From: Fasciolopsis buskii
Lineage: Eukaryota > Platyhelminthes > Trematoda > Plagiorchiida > Fasciolidae
Direction: 5' to 3'
Assembly (NCBI GenBank): GCA_008360955.1
Contig: LUCM01000247.1
Location: 174,196 to 238,195, forward strand
DNA length: 64,000 bases
How positions within the stretch are numbered: position 1 is the first letter of the stretch; each line of letters begins with the position of its first letter. Shown here piece after piece: positions 27,801 to 42,800 of the stretch. The notes under the pieces were generated by a model. The model did no database searches, was not told where the DNA came from, and saw nothing but the letters and a program-made list of their open reading frames with translations. The position numbers were made by a program, and so were the translations under genes.

Positions 27801-30800
27801 CGAAGAAAGCTGAGGCAACCAAATGATGACCTTCTGTAGACTAAATTCCCATTGTATCATCTTAGGGTTAGTGTTGTAACACAATTCAGGGTAGATGTTT
27901 GAATTGGATTTGAAAACCACCGAAGGCCAATCACACAGCCGTTTGATATTACTTGTTGCAAATCATCGTCACCAGCAGATTTCCATCTCACTATTATAGG
28001 AGCCGACGGTAAGCTAATTGTCTCTATCTTACGTCTTACAGTTCTCATTGTCATCTGAAATTTTGACCTTTCACAGGAACAACCTGCAACAGTTCAAATG
28101 CCGATTACCGTAGAAATGGCGCATGAAATCATTTGAGTCAAGGTTGATTAAAGATCGCTTTTTTCAAATAATGACTTTGTCGTTGACTGTTTAACTGAAC
28201 GAATTTATGCCTGACTTGCTGCGACTATTCTCAGCAGCTGCTTCTGGAGAAAAATAAAATGGTTTCAAGGTCGGGTAATAGCTACCACTTTGAGTCACTA
28301 GTTTTCAGTTGCCAAAATACAACCTACTCAACCAACATCAATGATAACTCGCACAGACTGTAAACAAGAACTGGTTATTTCTGCTTCCCTAATTATCTGA
28401 ATTTAAATGTGCTCGGACCAACGTGGTTACAAAAAATTGTGATGGTCAAATTTGTCTTATAGAATTGAAATAGTGCTGTTTAGTTCGTCTAGTTAGCACT
28501 TAGTTCAAGATTAGGCCGTGTCCTGCCGGCGAAAGTATAAGACTGGTTATCACCTTGCCATTGAGGTCAATTTATTTCGAAATATCTCAGAAAGTGTGAA
28601 CCTCTTCTCGTTTGTAATTATCAGCGAAACATTCTGCCTCAGGATACTTTCATGTCCAAAAGTCTGGAAGAATTACGGTTGGGAACTTACGTTCCTAATG
28701 TGTACGCAGTTTCGAAAGAAGCACCAATTATCGATGCTTTGCGACTGCTCGTCAAACACCAGGTTTCGTGTCTACCCGTGGTGGATTCCGAGAACCACCT
28801 GGTCGAGTTGTACGCCAAGTTTGACGCATTCGTAAGTTGACCTTAAGAATTTGATTTCATTTTCTGGTATTTTCTGGAGTGCTATGTTCAGGTAGTCATT
28901 CTCTATCAAAGCAGTACTCCTATTTTGTACAAGTGACAACTGACTTTAATAAATATATATGTACATATGTCTTAAGAATGAAGCCAAATTGCATACAGAG
29001 TAGTTCAATAAAAATCATTAACTAGCCATGTTAAAATACCCCTTGTTTTGGGATACAAAAGGTTTTGTGGTGGCAGATAATAACAAAAGTTTAAAAATAA
29101 CGGTAAGTTTATCTACCCGTTTGTCATCCATCCGTCATCAACCGCAGCTCGAAGCGTTCACTATTGGACATGAAAGGATGAGATCGTTTTTTGATTCTCT
29201 ATTGAAAGTTGTCAGTTCAAGTTTTCCAGTTATGACGTTTGGGGTGCGTATTGATGCCAGTACAAGAAATCAGTGACAGAAATGAGTCATTCATCCCAGC
29301 GCACACTTCAGCAAACACGCATACGCACTAGTACATATGATCAAAATTCTGTCACCTCGTAACACTACCGTAGGATCTCTGTTGCTATTAGTTTGCCTTA
29401 AAAATGACCAAACAGGATAACCGAAAACCGTTAGTAAAATAATAGCATCCGTAATAAACCAAAGACATGGAACATCGATTTCCAATGTAACCGTCACATC
29501 ATTCATTCTACCAAATAATAACGCATCTTTCAAATACTTTGTGAAAGTTATTAATTAGTGGAGGTCAAATTTTATTGTTAAAAATATAGACGGTAAAGAT
29601 CGTATAAATTTAAGGTGATACATAAAGATCAATGTGAACGTTAGCATGCTGACGGTTGCAAGCAAATAAACAAAGCAAACCCAATGGAAAATCCCATATG
29701 GAATTACCACTGGAGGAATGCTGCAGTCAGCACTTCCAAAAAACAGCAACATGTCTTTTTTAAGATTTCCCCATGGCTCATCAAGAACGCCTAAAAATGC
29801 TCTAGAGGCACCGTTAGGGTATCGTCTTGAAACCTGCCAATGACCTCTTTAGCGATTGCTTTCAGAAATATCGAACATATGAGAGTTCATAAACGAAAAG
29901 CGAATTTATAATAAAAGTTGTTCGAAAAATTTCCCGATATGATTAACAAAAGGAATAGAGAAAAGTGCTTTGAAATGAAAATCGAATTCTCTCTTTTGCA
30001 AAGCTACTGACATTGTGGTGAACAATAAGGTGCGACTGGCAGTGTGAGCTGAGAAAATGTGAAATATGGAAGAAAGTAAGTGAATTACCATTTATGACGC
30101 TTTCCTGTTGGAAATCAACATCGCTGTATTTTGTCCAAACTGTAGTGGGAAAGTGATGGAATACACTCACAGCAGCCGAAAGAGGCAACCGAAAATATAA
30201 TCTTACTAGGTAAAATGGGAGAAATTGTATAGGCCACCAGCTGATGCAGCAAAATGTGCAGTCGCCTTAGGCATGTTAAATTTTCGTTTCTGGGCTGCTA
30301 GAGCTTGTCGAATTTTGCTGGGGTACCGAAGGGTAATGTAGCCAAACCCTGAAAAACACCAAAAGCCGTTGACGACAAACTCGGTTCATATTCAGGATAT
30401 AACTGAAAAAATATCCGGCATGCCGTGCAAATAAACTCAGTGGGCAACAAAATGAACTCAATTCCTTTGATAAAAGTTATCTAGGCAATGCGTCACCGAG
30501 GGGAGTGTAGTGAAGAGGTGTGGAACTCATGAGTTTGCTGTGATTACACCATTGCCACGTGAGGGTTGAGTAAAATGCATCGAACACCAAATCGGGCATA
30601 GTTATGCGAGACTAAAAAGGTACTTCGAGGCGGCCAGCAGAATTAATGCGGACTGTGAGGCTGATAAATGATATAATCAGTCTATTTCAGATAGACGAAC
30701 CAAAAATACCACAAAGAAAGCACTTTAACAATACCTTTGCTGTTGCATGCGTGGAAATAGAAGCGGGCGGTAAGTAAGGAGACAGGATTTGCTTATCACG

Positions 30801-33800
30801 TTAGATCCAGTGAGGTATTTATGCCTATGAGAGGGAAGAGTCTTCGGTACAAAAAATATCGGGAAGAACATACAAAGTAGTAAAAAGTGTAGGCTAAATG
30901 AATACAAGCCTTCCTAGGTATTGTTGATGGAAACGTCTGTCAGAATCCCTTAGTACTGTAATCAGTTTAGTAATTACGAGAAAAAGCGAATAAATAAAGT
31001 TATAAATACTCAAGTACTTGCTTCATTGGACGGACCTAAGTATGTACTAAGTCGTTGGGTGATTGGTGGTCTCGGACGATGATGGTTAAACACAGTGTTT
31101 ATTCTCAGTTAATGAATCATGAATAATTATGTGTTAAAGCATTGCAATATTAGGATTAAAGAAGTTTAGGGGAATTCACGATGATATCTGAACTTCTCTT
31201 CGTTAACCGAGGAAGAAAATTGGGGTTCAGTAAAGCCAGATTGTAAGAATATGCTATATATTAACATCGAGAAATGGTTTCCATGATACTGCTTGCATTT
31301 CTGGTATGAAGTCACATCAGCAACAGCGCTGGTATCATAACTGAAGAACATAAGCAAATGGGGTAGAACTTTTAGTTGCTTTTAGTTTAGTTACGTTAAC
31401 TGATTTGGACATAATTTTGGACATCGGCTGAGAATCAGCATAATTGAGCAAAGAAGGCGAAGACGGGAGGTCTTTGCACGTTGAACGAGTAAAGCGACTG
31501 GATTCCCAATATCCACGGCACAAGGTAGAGAAATTTTCCTCCGGCAGCAATGCTTTTACTGAGCACTCAAGATTTAGTAACCAGAGATGAAACGCATATT
31601 ATTCAGAGTACTTTCTGATGAAATAAGTTAGACATCATAAAGCTACGGCGTTTTTGACTTTGTACCCTTTCCTATTACTTCATGGCGATATCTTCGTGTG
31701 CAGAGATCCCATTCTGGTGTTAGTACTTATTATCAAAAGTTGATTCTGAATGTGACGCTTTAAGTATACACGAGTGAATAAATAAAAAGCATAAAGGCAG
31801 AGTTTTGCTTTAAGAGGTTGTTCGAGTAAAGCGATTTTACAAGCGTAGATTATGAAGACCCAAGTCTGTGTAACTGGACCGAACAAAACGGTATAACCTA
31901 ACAGAGTGTATGCATTAATTTAAAAATTAAATAGTGATTTAGTAGCCAGTGAGAAGTACCGGTTTGCCAATGAACAGGTTACACTACAATGATTTTATCA
32001 GCGACTGGAATGTCTTTAGTGTGTCTTCTGAATTAAGAACGTAAATCAGACAAGTCAAATGAGGTATGGAGAGTTAGGCACGCGAATGAACCTGGTTAAG
32101 TGTAGAGGTAGAACATCACCCAGCAGGTGAACAGCAAAGTCAGAAAAGTATTTCCAAAAACAAAACAAAATCACGTGAAACAAAATATTGCGACGACTAG
32201 TAAAAAAATGCTAGTGGCAAAACTGCTGGAAACGGAGAACCTTGGTAAGACAACATTTTGGAACAAAATGAAAATTGCCATCATTTATCCAAAGATCCTG
32301 ATTCTGGCAGACGCATCAGCTGCAATTTTTCGTTTTCCAATAATTAGAAGCTTTATTTCTCTCATTCCGATTTGTATCAGAACTTGGCTGTCACGCGGAC
32401 CTACCACGATCTGGACGCAACTATTTATAGTGCTTTGGCTTTCCATCGGGAGAACAGAGACGTAAGTGATTCGTGCAAGAAAAGTGACTTGCACGACAGT
32501 TTGCTAGATTGCCTTCTTGTACCGTTCATCACTAGCCTGGCAGCAATAAACAGTTCATGGAAGATTATTCTCTCTGAAGCAGTCAATGAGTTTTAGCGTT
32601 TTCTTTTGGCGTCTGAGACGGAGACCGCATTTAGGGAACAGTTAATATGAAGTGGATTAATAAACAGAAAAAAATCTCTTTATAGGCTCCGTATCAAGCT
32701 TGCTTAATCCCAGTGTCCATTAAAATTAACTACTAATGGGGTATAGATTTCACCTAAAGTTATTTCCATCGAATTTTAATAAAGGCTTCTCGCAGCACCA
32801 GCAAAATGTTACTGCTTGAAGGTCTCGCAATTTGTATTTCGTGAGTGAAAAATATTACAATGAAGGAATTCAGGTTATTTACTGTTAATTTTGCATAGCT
32901 ACTTTTAGGTCTTTACATGCATATTCCTATCTTAACCGTTCACAGAGATATCCTCGGCCAATGACGTGTCACAGAACAACTACCCTGAGATGCGTAATCG
33001 AGCGAATAGTGAATTCCGGAGTGAGTGCCCAGCCATTTTGTTCCATCAAATGTTATTATTCACTTAGACACGTGTTGACTGTGATCATCTGTAATACTTC
33101 TGGGATTATCCGGAACAGTGGATGACAACCATTTATGGTTCCCTTGATAAATGGTATTGGGAAAAAGATGCGGAGTTGTAGCTTTCTGCTATGGTACAGT
33201 CAATCACATTCTGGCAAACACATTTGTATATATATCGGACAAAATAGTAGAGAAAACGGGCTCTCTTCAGTCAAACTGTATTTCACCCTTTGAAGATATG
33301 AAATCCACCTCATTCATTTCTGTTGTGTCATCACTGAAGTATTACGTATAAAGCCTAACCATGTTTGGATAAAGTTCGGTGGCGATCAGATTTAATCATC
33401 ACCATCATCATCATCATCATCACCAAAATCGTTCAGCGTCAAACAGCAAAGCAAGCCTCACTGGCAGCTGCTTTTTCCCCAGCGTTATATGTTACCATAA
33501 AATAGAGAATACCCAAGAGAAACAGGACGTGTAACTACACAGGTGGGAAAAGTTTAGACTTTTGCTGCAGCCAAAGCACGGAACATAGTCTAACTGTACA
33601 AACATACTTTGGCTATCATTCTGATTCGATAGAAAATGGCAATACGATTGCCACTGCTCACGGTTCACTGCAATATACTTCAGTTTCTCCAGACATCTAG
33701 TTGACCGGTCTTTCGAATCCCAACCACGTAGACGTGAGAAACCTAATTTACCTACATTCGCTGTGCATTTTCTCATCCCATTTTCCCAAGTCATCTGTTG

Positions 33801-36800
33801 ACCTCCACGTGGCTTCTTCCACTTCGTGGGAGAAACGCAAAATAAGGCACGGTATGGTAGACGAGTGTTCGTCAAATGCAACACGCGACCCAACCAGCGT
33901 AATCTACTAAGCTTCATACGATAAAACGATCTATTCTCAGAAATTGCACCGAATACTAGATTCCTAACCTCCACATTACTCACCCGGTCACTGAATCCAA
34001 TCCTAGCCATACTACGTAGATATCGGTGGTCGAAAACCTCCAAGAAACGAACATCTCCCGCACGAATACTCCAGGCCTGGCAACTGTACAATATAACTGA
34101 TTGCACTGCAATATAGTACACACGACTTTTCAACTTCAATGAAATTTCAGGCCAACGCCACAAGTACTTCAGTCTAGCATAAACTGCTCCAGCCTTCGAT
34201 ATACGCGTATTTACCTCTACCGCCGAGCTACCATCGTTCGAACCGCAGCTATCAAGGTAAATGAAACGGTCCATAATCGTTAGTTTCTCTCCATCCCGTA
34301 TCAAGTTCGGGGCTACTGTCGTCCAGTCCTTTAACAGCAATTTACACTTCGAATATGCAAAGCACATGGCGAACCGAGATACAGACCTCGAGGGTCTGTC
34401 TCGTACGCGCTGTGCATGGTCCTTGAATTCGAACAGGCATGCAACGTCATCTGTGTAATCTAAGTCACACAGCTTCCCCCCATTTCCCAGTTACATCCCC
34501 ACATCCTGGAGACTTCCTTAAGCACGTTCCACGAGGAAGTTGAACAGAAATGGCACCTTTTCCGAACGTCTTTAGTGGTTTTGAATGAACTTGCTAATTC
34601 ACCGAATACGGCTGTCCGATCCAATGAGTTGAACGCGGTTTTCAAATCGGGAAAGACGACCATCTTGGAGCGGCGGGATATGTGGCGCGTTTCGAGCAAC
34701 TGGCGATCAATGAATATCGGATCGATGCGACCTCGACCTGGACGAAATCTGGCCTGTTGTTCGCGGATGTTACTCTCGCTAACTGGTGTCTAACGGCACA
34801 GGATTATCGAATCTGAAACTTCAGTATCTATTGGAATAAAACTGATTCCACGATGATTGCTCCGGTCACTCTGAAGATGGGTGTAATCAGTGTGTGTGTA
34901 ACCAGTGACTCGCCCTGCGATGACAGAATTTACGCCTCGTTGCGAATATCAAAGAGCGAGGAGGTAAGATTTGTTGACAGGATTTCTCCACCCAGTTTGA
35001 AAAGGACCGGTGAAAGTTCGTCAGGACCGACTGCTCTTCACTTCTTCAAAGTAGAATGTTAGACACTACTTCCACTTTCTTTAGGGTGTCAATAGACACT
35101 TCCCAAGGATCCCCAACTGCGGACGCCGAACTAACTACATCAGTATGGGGCCAGCTAAGCTAATCCTTGCAGTGCTCGGTCCATCGGTCCAGCCTTTGTT
35201 GTCTTCCATAAATGAGCTGTCCATTCCTATCGCACATTACTTCACTAATCGAAGTTCGCCGCCAACTGGTGTCTTGTTAAGCTTTAACAATGTTTGCCTG
35301 TTACCTGAAGTGGTCGATACCTCCAACTCTTCGTCTACCTTAACCCACCAGTTTTCACGATCATTATTAAGGCTTATTGTCGACTGACGCTGTACCTGTC
35401 GACGCATCTTATTCACCTCCTTGCTGACAGAGAATTGGCGTTCGTGCTTCATTAGGCCCAGCAACCCTTGTAAGATCCAGTGTCGTTGATTAACATTAGA
35501 TATAGGACCACAAGCAAAATCTTCTGTCAAATGCATCCCCTACTTGATTTAATCCCACTGCTCGGCAACAGTGCTGCTTGTCGGAATTCTTAGCTCCTCG
35601 GATAATTTCTGTTCACAGCTGTTGCGAACAGCCGAATCACGCAGAAGTTCGACGGCCAATCGAGTTTGTGGCCTGCGTCGATGACTGTTGAGCTGCAGCA
35701 GAAATCGCAATAAAACTAACACATGGCCCGATTCGATGTAAATGGTCCTGTACGATCTAGTGTTCTACACAGAACTGTATCAATGGTAGCTTACTGCAAT
35801 ATGGTCAGTCTGACTCAGACCACCCGTCGAGTGTGTGTACCATCTCGCCGTGCAAAATGAACTGTGTATGAAATTCGTGCTAGACAGTAGTAATGATTGT
35901 CCACACAAAATAAGAGAAGCCTCCCTCGTTATCTGTTAGCTAAGTAGGCAAGACGCATCGCCCACGTAAACAGGCTTCGGATGCACTTAGTTCTCCAACT
36001 TGTGCATTAAAGTCACCTGCTACCACCACAATGTCAGAGCGTTTGTTCTTCCGAATAAGGGTGGCGAGGTCATCGTAAGACTCGTCCTTCTCCATGTCAG
36101 TACTTCAGTCTGTTGGAGCGTATACCGAGATGACAAATAACGTGCACTTAACACTACTACCCTTTCGGACGCCGAATGAGCTCTGCAGTCTCATGGCACA
36201 CAAGCGACTGTTGACTGGGATCCAGTCTAAAAGGGCTGCTTCAGTCTTCTCACTCAAGACTATTCCTACACCACCTTGACCCACAGCTTGAGCTGCCTCG
36301 TCTCCTGAAGTGCGAAGGAAAAGTCTTGACGAGACGTTAGGCTCAGAAGAGAGAGATCGTTTTTTCAACGATATCATTATTAAGGCTATTCGTCGACCTG
36401 AACGTGTTACATTTTTATATCTGATACCTGTCGACGCATCTATTCATCTCTCGCCTGCTGACATGAGAAGGCGTTTCCTGTGCTTTCATTATTTGCCTCT
36501 ATGTCAACCCTTGATAAGATCCAGTGTCGTTATGCAAGATTAACCATTAGAATATAGGACCACAAGCAAAATCGTTCTGGTCAAATGCATTCGCCCTACT
36601 TGATTATCAAATTCCCACTGCTCTTCGGCAACAGTGTCTTGCTTGTCGGAAATTCTTAGCGTCCTCGGATAATTTCTCGTTCACAAGCTGTTGCGAGAAC
36701 AGCCGATCACGCCAGAATTCGAACGGCCAATCGAGTTTTGTGGCCTGCGCGATGACTGTCTTGAGCTGCAGCAGAAAATCGCAATAAAAGACTAAACAGC

Positions 36801-39800
36801 ATGGCCCGAATTCGATGTAAATTGTGCTCGTGTACGATCTAGTGGTTCTACACAGAACTCAGTAAAATCATTGGTTAGCTTACTGCAAATATGGTACAGT
36901 CTGACCTCCAGACCACTCCCAGTCGAGTGTGTTGTACCATCTCGCCGTGCAAAGATGAACTGTGTAATGAAAATCGTGCTAGACAGTAGTAATGATTGTC
37001 CACTATCTCTATATATATATATATATGCCTCCAGCTCGTGTATCTGTTAATCTAACGTTACGGCAAAGACGGCATCGCCGCACTGTAGAACAGGCTTTTC
37101 GGATGCACTTAGTTCTCCAAAACTTCGTTTGCATTAAAGTCGCACCTAGCTAGCCACCACAATGTCAGGAGCGTTTTGATTCTTTTTCCGAATCAAGGGT
37201 GGCGGAGGTCGATCGTAAAGACTTCTCCTTCTCCANNNNNNNNNNNNNNNNNNNNNNNNNTGTCAGTACTTCAGTCTGTTGGAGCGTATACCGAGATGAC
37301 AAATAACGTGCACTTAACACTACTACCCTTTCGGACGCCGAATGAGCTCTGCAGTCTCATGGCACACAAGCGACTGTTGACTGGGATCCAGTCTAAAAGG
37401 GCTGCTTCAGTCTTCTCACTCAAGACTATTCCTACACCACCTTGACCCACAGCTTGAGCTGCCTCGTCTCCTGAAGTGCGAAGGAAAAGTCTTGACGAGA
37501 CGTTAGGCTCAGTCAGCTGAATTACTCTACTAGAATCCTGAATTCGTGTTTAACTCACACAGCAGACATCAGTCGAAAGTGAGTCCACTGTCAGAGCCAA
37601 GCACGACTATTGGCCAGCCTGCATTAAAGTGCTAACATTGAAGGAACCCAGATGCAGAGGCTGACGAGGCTTGAGAAAATGTGAGCTAAAAGACTGAAAA
37701 CCACCTACTACACTATTCGACGGTAAATCGTTGCGAGTATCGGGCGTGTTATCAGTGGGGACATTATGGTTAGGCAGAAGAGGCAAACATATTGGGTTGG
37801 AGACAGAAGAGACAGGTTGAATAAAAGAGAGGGAACTCTGAGCGGTAGCATACTTATCACTACCCACCCCACTTGCGCTCGATGCAATGGGCAGCGCAGT
37901 TCTGATTATCCTGCGCGAGCACCGATGCAATATGGGATTATTTGTAGGCGTATAACTCATGGGAATAATGGACGGGTACTGCTAGGCAGTCCAGCCGCTA
38001 AGCAGAACAACGATTATGGTTCTCAACCAAAGCCTTTGGTTCTGACAAGAACCTGGCCGCAAGGCAGCGGGGAATAGCTAAGTGGGCGCCCAATTACTTG
38101 GATCAATTAGTCTTCCGCTCGTTTTTCCGACTGAGCTTCTAACTCAGATCAACTCCGAAATGGGAGGATCTGGAGTTTACTTCGTCAGGCATCTACTCAT
38201 CGCACCATTCTTACAGTTTACAGGACTGTCTGGGTGATATTCCTCCTTGAGCGGATAAGACTTAAGTTTATTTGCACGTGGATAAGTCGACAAATCTGCG
38301 TTTTCATTGATGCCCTCTGAAAATCGAATTTTTAGGGAACAAAATTTCTCATTTTTGAATACCAGGTCACTAGGAGCAATTTGGCACTTACTACGAACTA
38401 CAAATTCCACTTCGAGTCCATTCGAATATCCCGAGTGCAGCATTACCGATTCCCTGACCAAAGTTTCTCACGAACAGTTTAAACCGCATTAATAAACATC
38501 CTACTGGAATTTATCGCATCAGGATTATCCCCTAGCACCAACCTCCGTTGTTTTCATCAAATCATTAGTTTTTTGCTGACAAAGTAGCGGCCGTTAATTC
38601 AGCTTAGCAATTTGAAATATTTAGGGCCTAAAACCTATAATACTTCAATAATCATACCTACTCTCAACCCTCCAGGACTGTTTATTTCTAACAGTTCTTG
38701 GAATTCCAAAGCATGGATAGAAATTATTACGTTGCAGCTAATAAATTTACCATCATCCCATTTCAATAATTGACTTATGCTTGATGATAGTTCAACTGAA
38801 TGTTGCAATAGTTTGGCCCATAAAACCACTTTAGAAAACATCACTCCATGGCGTTCTGAAGTATTTTCCTGTCATAGTCCGCTCTGCCTTCTGAAGAACA
38901 TATTTGATCTTCTGGTTTATCAAGCAGTTTGTTTAAATTCAAAATCATTCCTGTTCCGTATCTGTTGGCATATTAGCCTGCAAGGATAAAGTATGGACTA
39001 AACTGATGTGTCTTGCCGTTCCTTTCATGTTTTATTTATTTCATTGCTTTAGTTTTTCTTTCTACAATGCGATGGCCATGAATGGACATTTCTTGGCTCA
39101 CTTGTAAACGTGTATGCCGGTTAATGTAATTCAAACTCAAAGTGTATTAATCTATGCAGAACAACACCGGTCAACCGGAATCGGGAGATTGGCAATGCAA
39201 ACAGTGTACCCTTTAGTTTTGTCCCGACATTTGTTGTGCTGAAAAAAATAGAAATAACCGTTTATACTTTCATCTCTCATCTAATTCAGTGCATTATTTG
39301 TGTTTATCTAGGCCAACTAAATGCCATGCTTCGTTAGAGACAGAGCTGTTTAAGGCAACTTGACAAGTCCGTGGGTATGTTATGCCTGGGATTCACGCAA
39401 GGAACTAATTTCGTGAACTGCAGAAAGAAAACCCATTAGGCAGCAAAACTATCTGCGGGTCACGTAACCCACTGGGGACCAGTGGCTGATTATTCGGTTC
39501 ATGCCCCTGCAGATGGGGCTAGATATCCCCTTCACCACGGACGCCGATGAGCATGCAACCGTATGCTTCCTAATTTGCCGGTGTTTATTTTGGAATCGAG
39601 GTGTAAGCAACTCACCTAGGCTGATTATCAATGATCAGTCAATCCGGTGGAGGTCGCTGGGCGTTCGCCTTCGCCCTGGAAATTTATTAAGAAGACATCC
39701 GCCATGAGGAGTCAGTGCATAAGACTTACTCAGCACAGTCCACTTGAGACCACGTTTACTCGGGAGCATTTCGAGAGGCGTTCTGGGAGAGTAACCGAGT

Positions 39801-42800
39801 CAGAGCTTAAGACGCTCACCCCCGAGCAGGCTGAGGCATTTGGAGGCTCGCAGACAAATAAGAAACCGGAACAAACCAGCACCGATTCGGTTTGCTCAAA
39901 AAAATTCCTCTACTGCAACTGTTGCTAGTCCCTCATGATGCTTTCTCGCTTCAATAAAGACAAGAACGTCAGAGCGATAGATGGATAGCAGTTTTCCTAA
40001 TATGGTTGTGCACTTTTTCAAGACAACACTTCTGTGTACAATTCCGTTCACGAAATAACTGTTTTTATCCCTAGTCTTCCTATCTTAACACTGCGCGAAC
40101 GAATTGTGGTGTGCAAGAATGAACTCAGCCCTGATTTGGAAACTGGTTAGCACCGGTCTAAATCACTATGAGTGAAATGATGGAAATGATCTTTAATTTT
40201 CTAACGCCAAGGTCAACTAGTTCCCTTTAGTACAGTTCACATATTTGTTGTTTACCAAATATCTTAGGGCTATATTTTCCGACGATCTTGATTATTTTCG
40301 AAGGAGCTGCAAATTTTGTTTGGCTTATTTGTTCGACTTCACTTGGAAACTGCTGGGGTTTGCAAGGGACAATTGTGAATAGGAATTCACCCGCATTCCT
40401 TCGGAAATCCACGAGGTTGACATGAAAAACTACAAGAGTTTCGGTTGCAAATATGCTTAATTAGTGAAATGTTAAACCTTCCGTTATCGAGCGTTTTTGG
40501 TTTCAATGTATCCGCTACCATCCCTGGCAAAGTCAAGCATTTTCTTATTACTAAGTTTTCAGTTTATTACTACTTCAAATCAAAATGTCACTTTAATTTT
40601 AAATTGAAAAAAACAATAAGGGCGAGAGAAAACTGACTTGATTTTGTGCATAATTATGTCTGTTTCATCATTCGTTACGGGTGTGGTAGTGGTTTACGGA
40701 TGAATGAACAAATTTTCGCCGGAAGCAATTACCATTAAATGCGCTTTGAAAAGCTGAATTACCCACACGTTTTGCCAGCAATTAAGCCGCAGAATGTCCG
40801 ACATCCACCAAGTCCACCTTCAAACAATAAATCAGCTTTCTGCATAACTGGTAATAACTCATTTTCTTAGTCAACCTCCTTTAGATTCACGTTTATTTTA
40901 GTCAGTACATTACAGCTGTTCTTCACAGAATAAATCAAATCGAAATCTGTCGGACAATTTCCATGACCAAGCACAAATGCCATTCACGTTAAGGTTTACC
41001 AGAACAGTGTAAAAATGCATGTTAGCAGAAACGGAATTTTCAAAATAATTGCTAGTTTTGATGTTCTTCAGCTGCGTCGAAATTTGGGCAGAGACAAATA
41101 GCTACTCCAAAGTACCTGCAATGTGAACTACATCGTCAATCGGTAGGATAAATTAAACGCCCTAAAGAATTATTATGAGCCAGTCAAAGATTTCCGACAG
41201 CTTCATTTCCCGTCATTTGCCGAATTTCAGCAACAATGATGACCACAGCGGACACCTTGATTGATGTGCTAGTAGATAAAAACCTACTGTTGCTATTCGC
41301 TGGAGCTTTGGCGATTGGGTTCCACAAATCAGACCTGACCAATCAATGAATACATCGGAGATCGGCCTGCCATGATAAAAGTAGATCATCGTTAGTCACC
41401 TCAGTTCATTATTTCTTCTGCCCCTCTAAATGTGACAGATGATATTTATCATGTCTGAATGTTTCACATAGTCATAGTTTTGGTGATCACCATTATTTTG
41501 AGCAAATGTTTGCAAAACTAAATCTGGAGTTCTGTCAATCCCTGTGATCTAGTAAATACCGTCAACTGTTCTTCTAGAATGACCATTTTTCTTGATAATG
41601 TTTTAGTAAATAGTCCAGGCATTTATTCTACCTCATGTCGATTCTATATTGGTTCATCCAATCAATGAAGCTGTAATGAAGCCCACTGCAATGTTTTATA
41701 GATATACTTCATGCATTGCCGCCGCGGCAAAATTTGCAAAAGGCAGAGTTGTTCTCAAAGTATCATGATGGAGAACGAGGCAGTGAGCTAAACAAACTTT
41801 TCTTTAATCTCGGATGCCGAAATTTTTGTGTTCTCCCATCATCTTGTAATTTACTCCCCTTTAACTTGGGCAACTCCATCGTGACTCTCTTAATTCGCCC
41901 TGGTTGGTTTTCATCTTCTGGTCTCAAAAGAATTTACCTTTTGAAGGGTCATAAATCAGTCAGGCGACTAACGGAACACATTAAGAAAAAGATATTGGCA
42001 ATAAACCACCTTTGTTCACGTAATCTGCTGAGAAATAAAAACATCAAAAACCTGAAGGTTGCTAAAAGACTTATAGGGGCGCACATCTACACAAAATTTT
42101 GTTGCTCTCGATACTGAAGTTCCCAATATGTCGAATAATATAATGTTTTTAACAGCCTTGTTGTTAGATTTATCATGCTACTGTTTTGACTAACTTAGTC
42201 TTTCTCAATTCAAGTTTTACAATCAGATAACTAAGTAAACGTACGTATGAATATGGACACTTTGAGCCGTGTGACGACGAGAGTTTAATTATCCTTCACG
42301 TCATGCGTTGCTGTGGTTTTGAGGTCACCTAGCGCGGTAACCTTTGGAATGTTTGTTTCTCAGTGATGTTATGGCTTTCCATATCCCCGAAATCTGTGCC
42401 CCTTCTTCGCGGTTGATGCATGTAGAGTGGGTGCTTATTACCGAGAGCCTCGGCAAATTTACGTTCAGTGCAGGTTCCGAATCCAAGTTGAAGTACTTTT
42501 GTGTTTTCATAATCTATGTTATGTCTTTTTGCAATGGCATGCAGAGCGATGGCTGAATCGTGCTCAAGTTTCCATAGGGCTGCATTAACCGAAGATCTGC
42601 ACTTTTCTTTTATTCCGTTCTGTTATTTCTCTTCACTTGTCTGTTGGTTTGTCCGGTGCACTCTGCTGGACAATTCTTGCGACTGATTTTGTAGATGTAG
42701 TTGTTTTGGTCTTGCACACCGACTTGATCTTCAGCCATTGATAAGCCGCCTTTTTAACGTATGAGTTTCACGGTGACTGAGAACCTTTCTTATTGCTTCC

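Larger units (their letters stand above)
33395..38170 (-). mobile_element. APE-RT non-LTR retrotransposon (RTE-like) in the last AMPK gamma intron
   Basis: Antisense to the host gene. On the minus strand, from 5' to 3': a leader and the APE start LHLGSFNVSTLM (about 37655-37620); GVGIVLSEKTEAALLDWIPV (near 36280-36220); FVISVYAPTD (36134-36105); VVVAGDFNAQVG (near 36035-36000), the APE catalytic motif; the RT segment VVFPDLKTAFNSLDR (near 34670-34615); DYTDDVACLF (34465-34435), equivalent to the YADD box; and an open 3' ORF to 33492. Frameshifts break it, and a 1.17-kb duplicated stretch (36347-37512) splits the endonuclease. It ends in a TCA/TGA triplet tract. Confidence 0.88.

Noticed and set aside
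32462..32596. Read-through of AMPK exon e, whose intron frame (SCKKSDLHDSLLDCLL) loosely mimics the expected CBS4 start
   Set aside because: A strong GTAAGT donor ends exon e, and the exon at 32946 matches the family far better and fits in phase.
37176..37445. ORF running across the N gap
   Set aside because: Created by the duplicated LINE segment and the gap; not a gene.
41231..41275. Possible AMPK exon reading TTADTLIDVLV after TTTCAG
   Set aside because: Wrong entry phase, and made unnecessary by the exon at 32946-33020.
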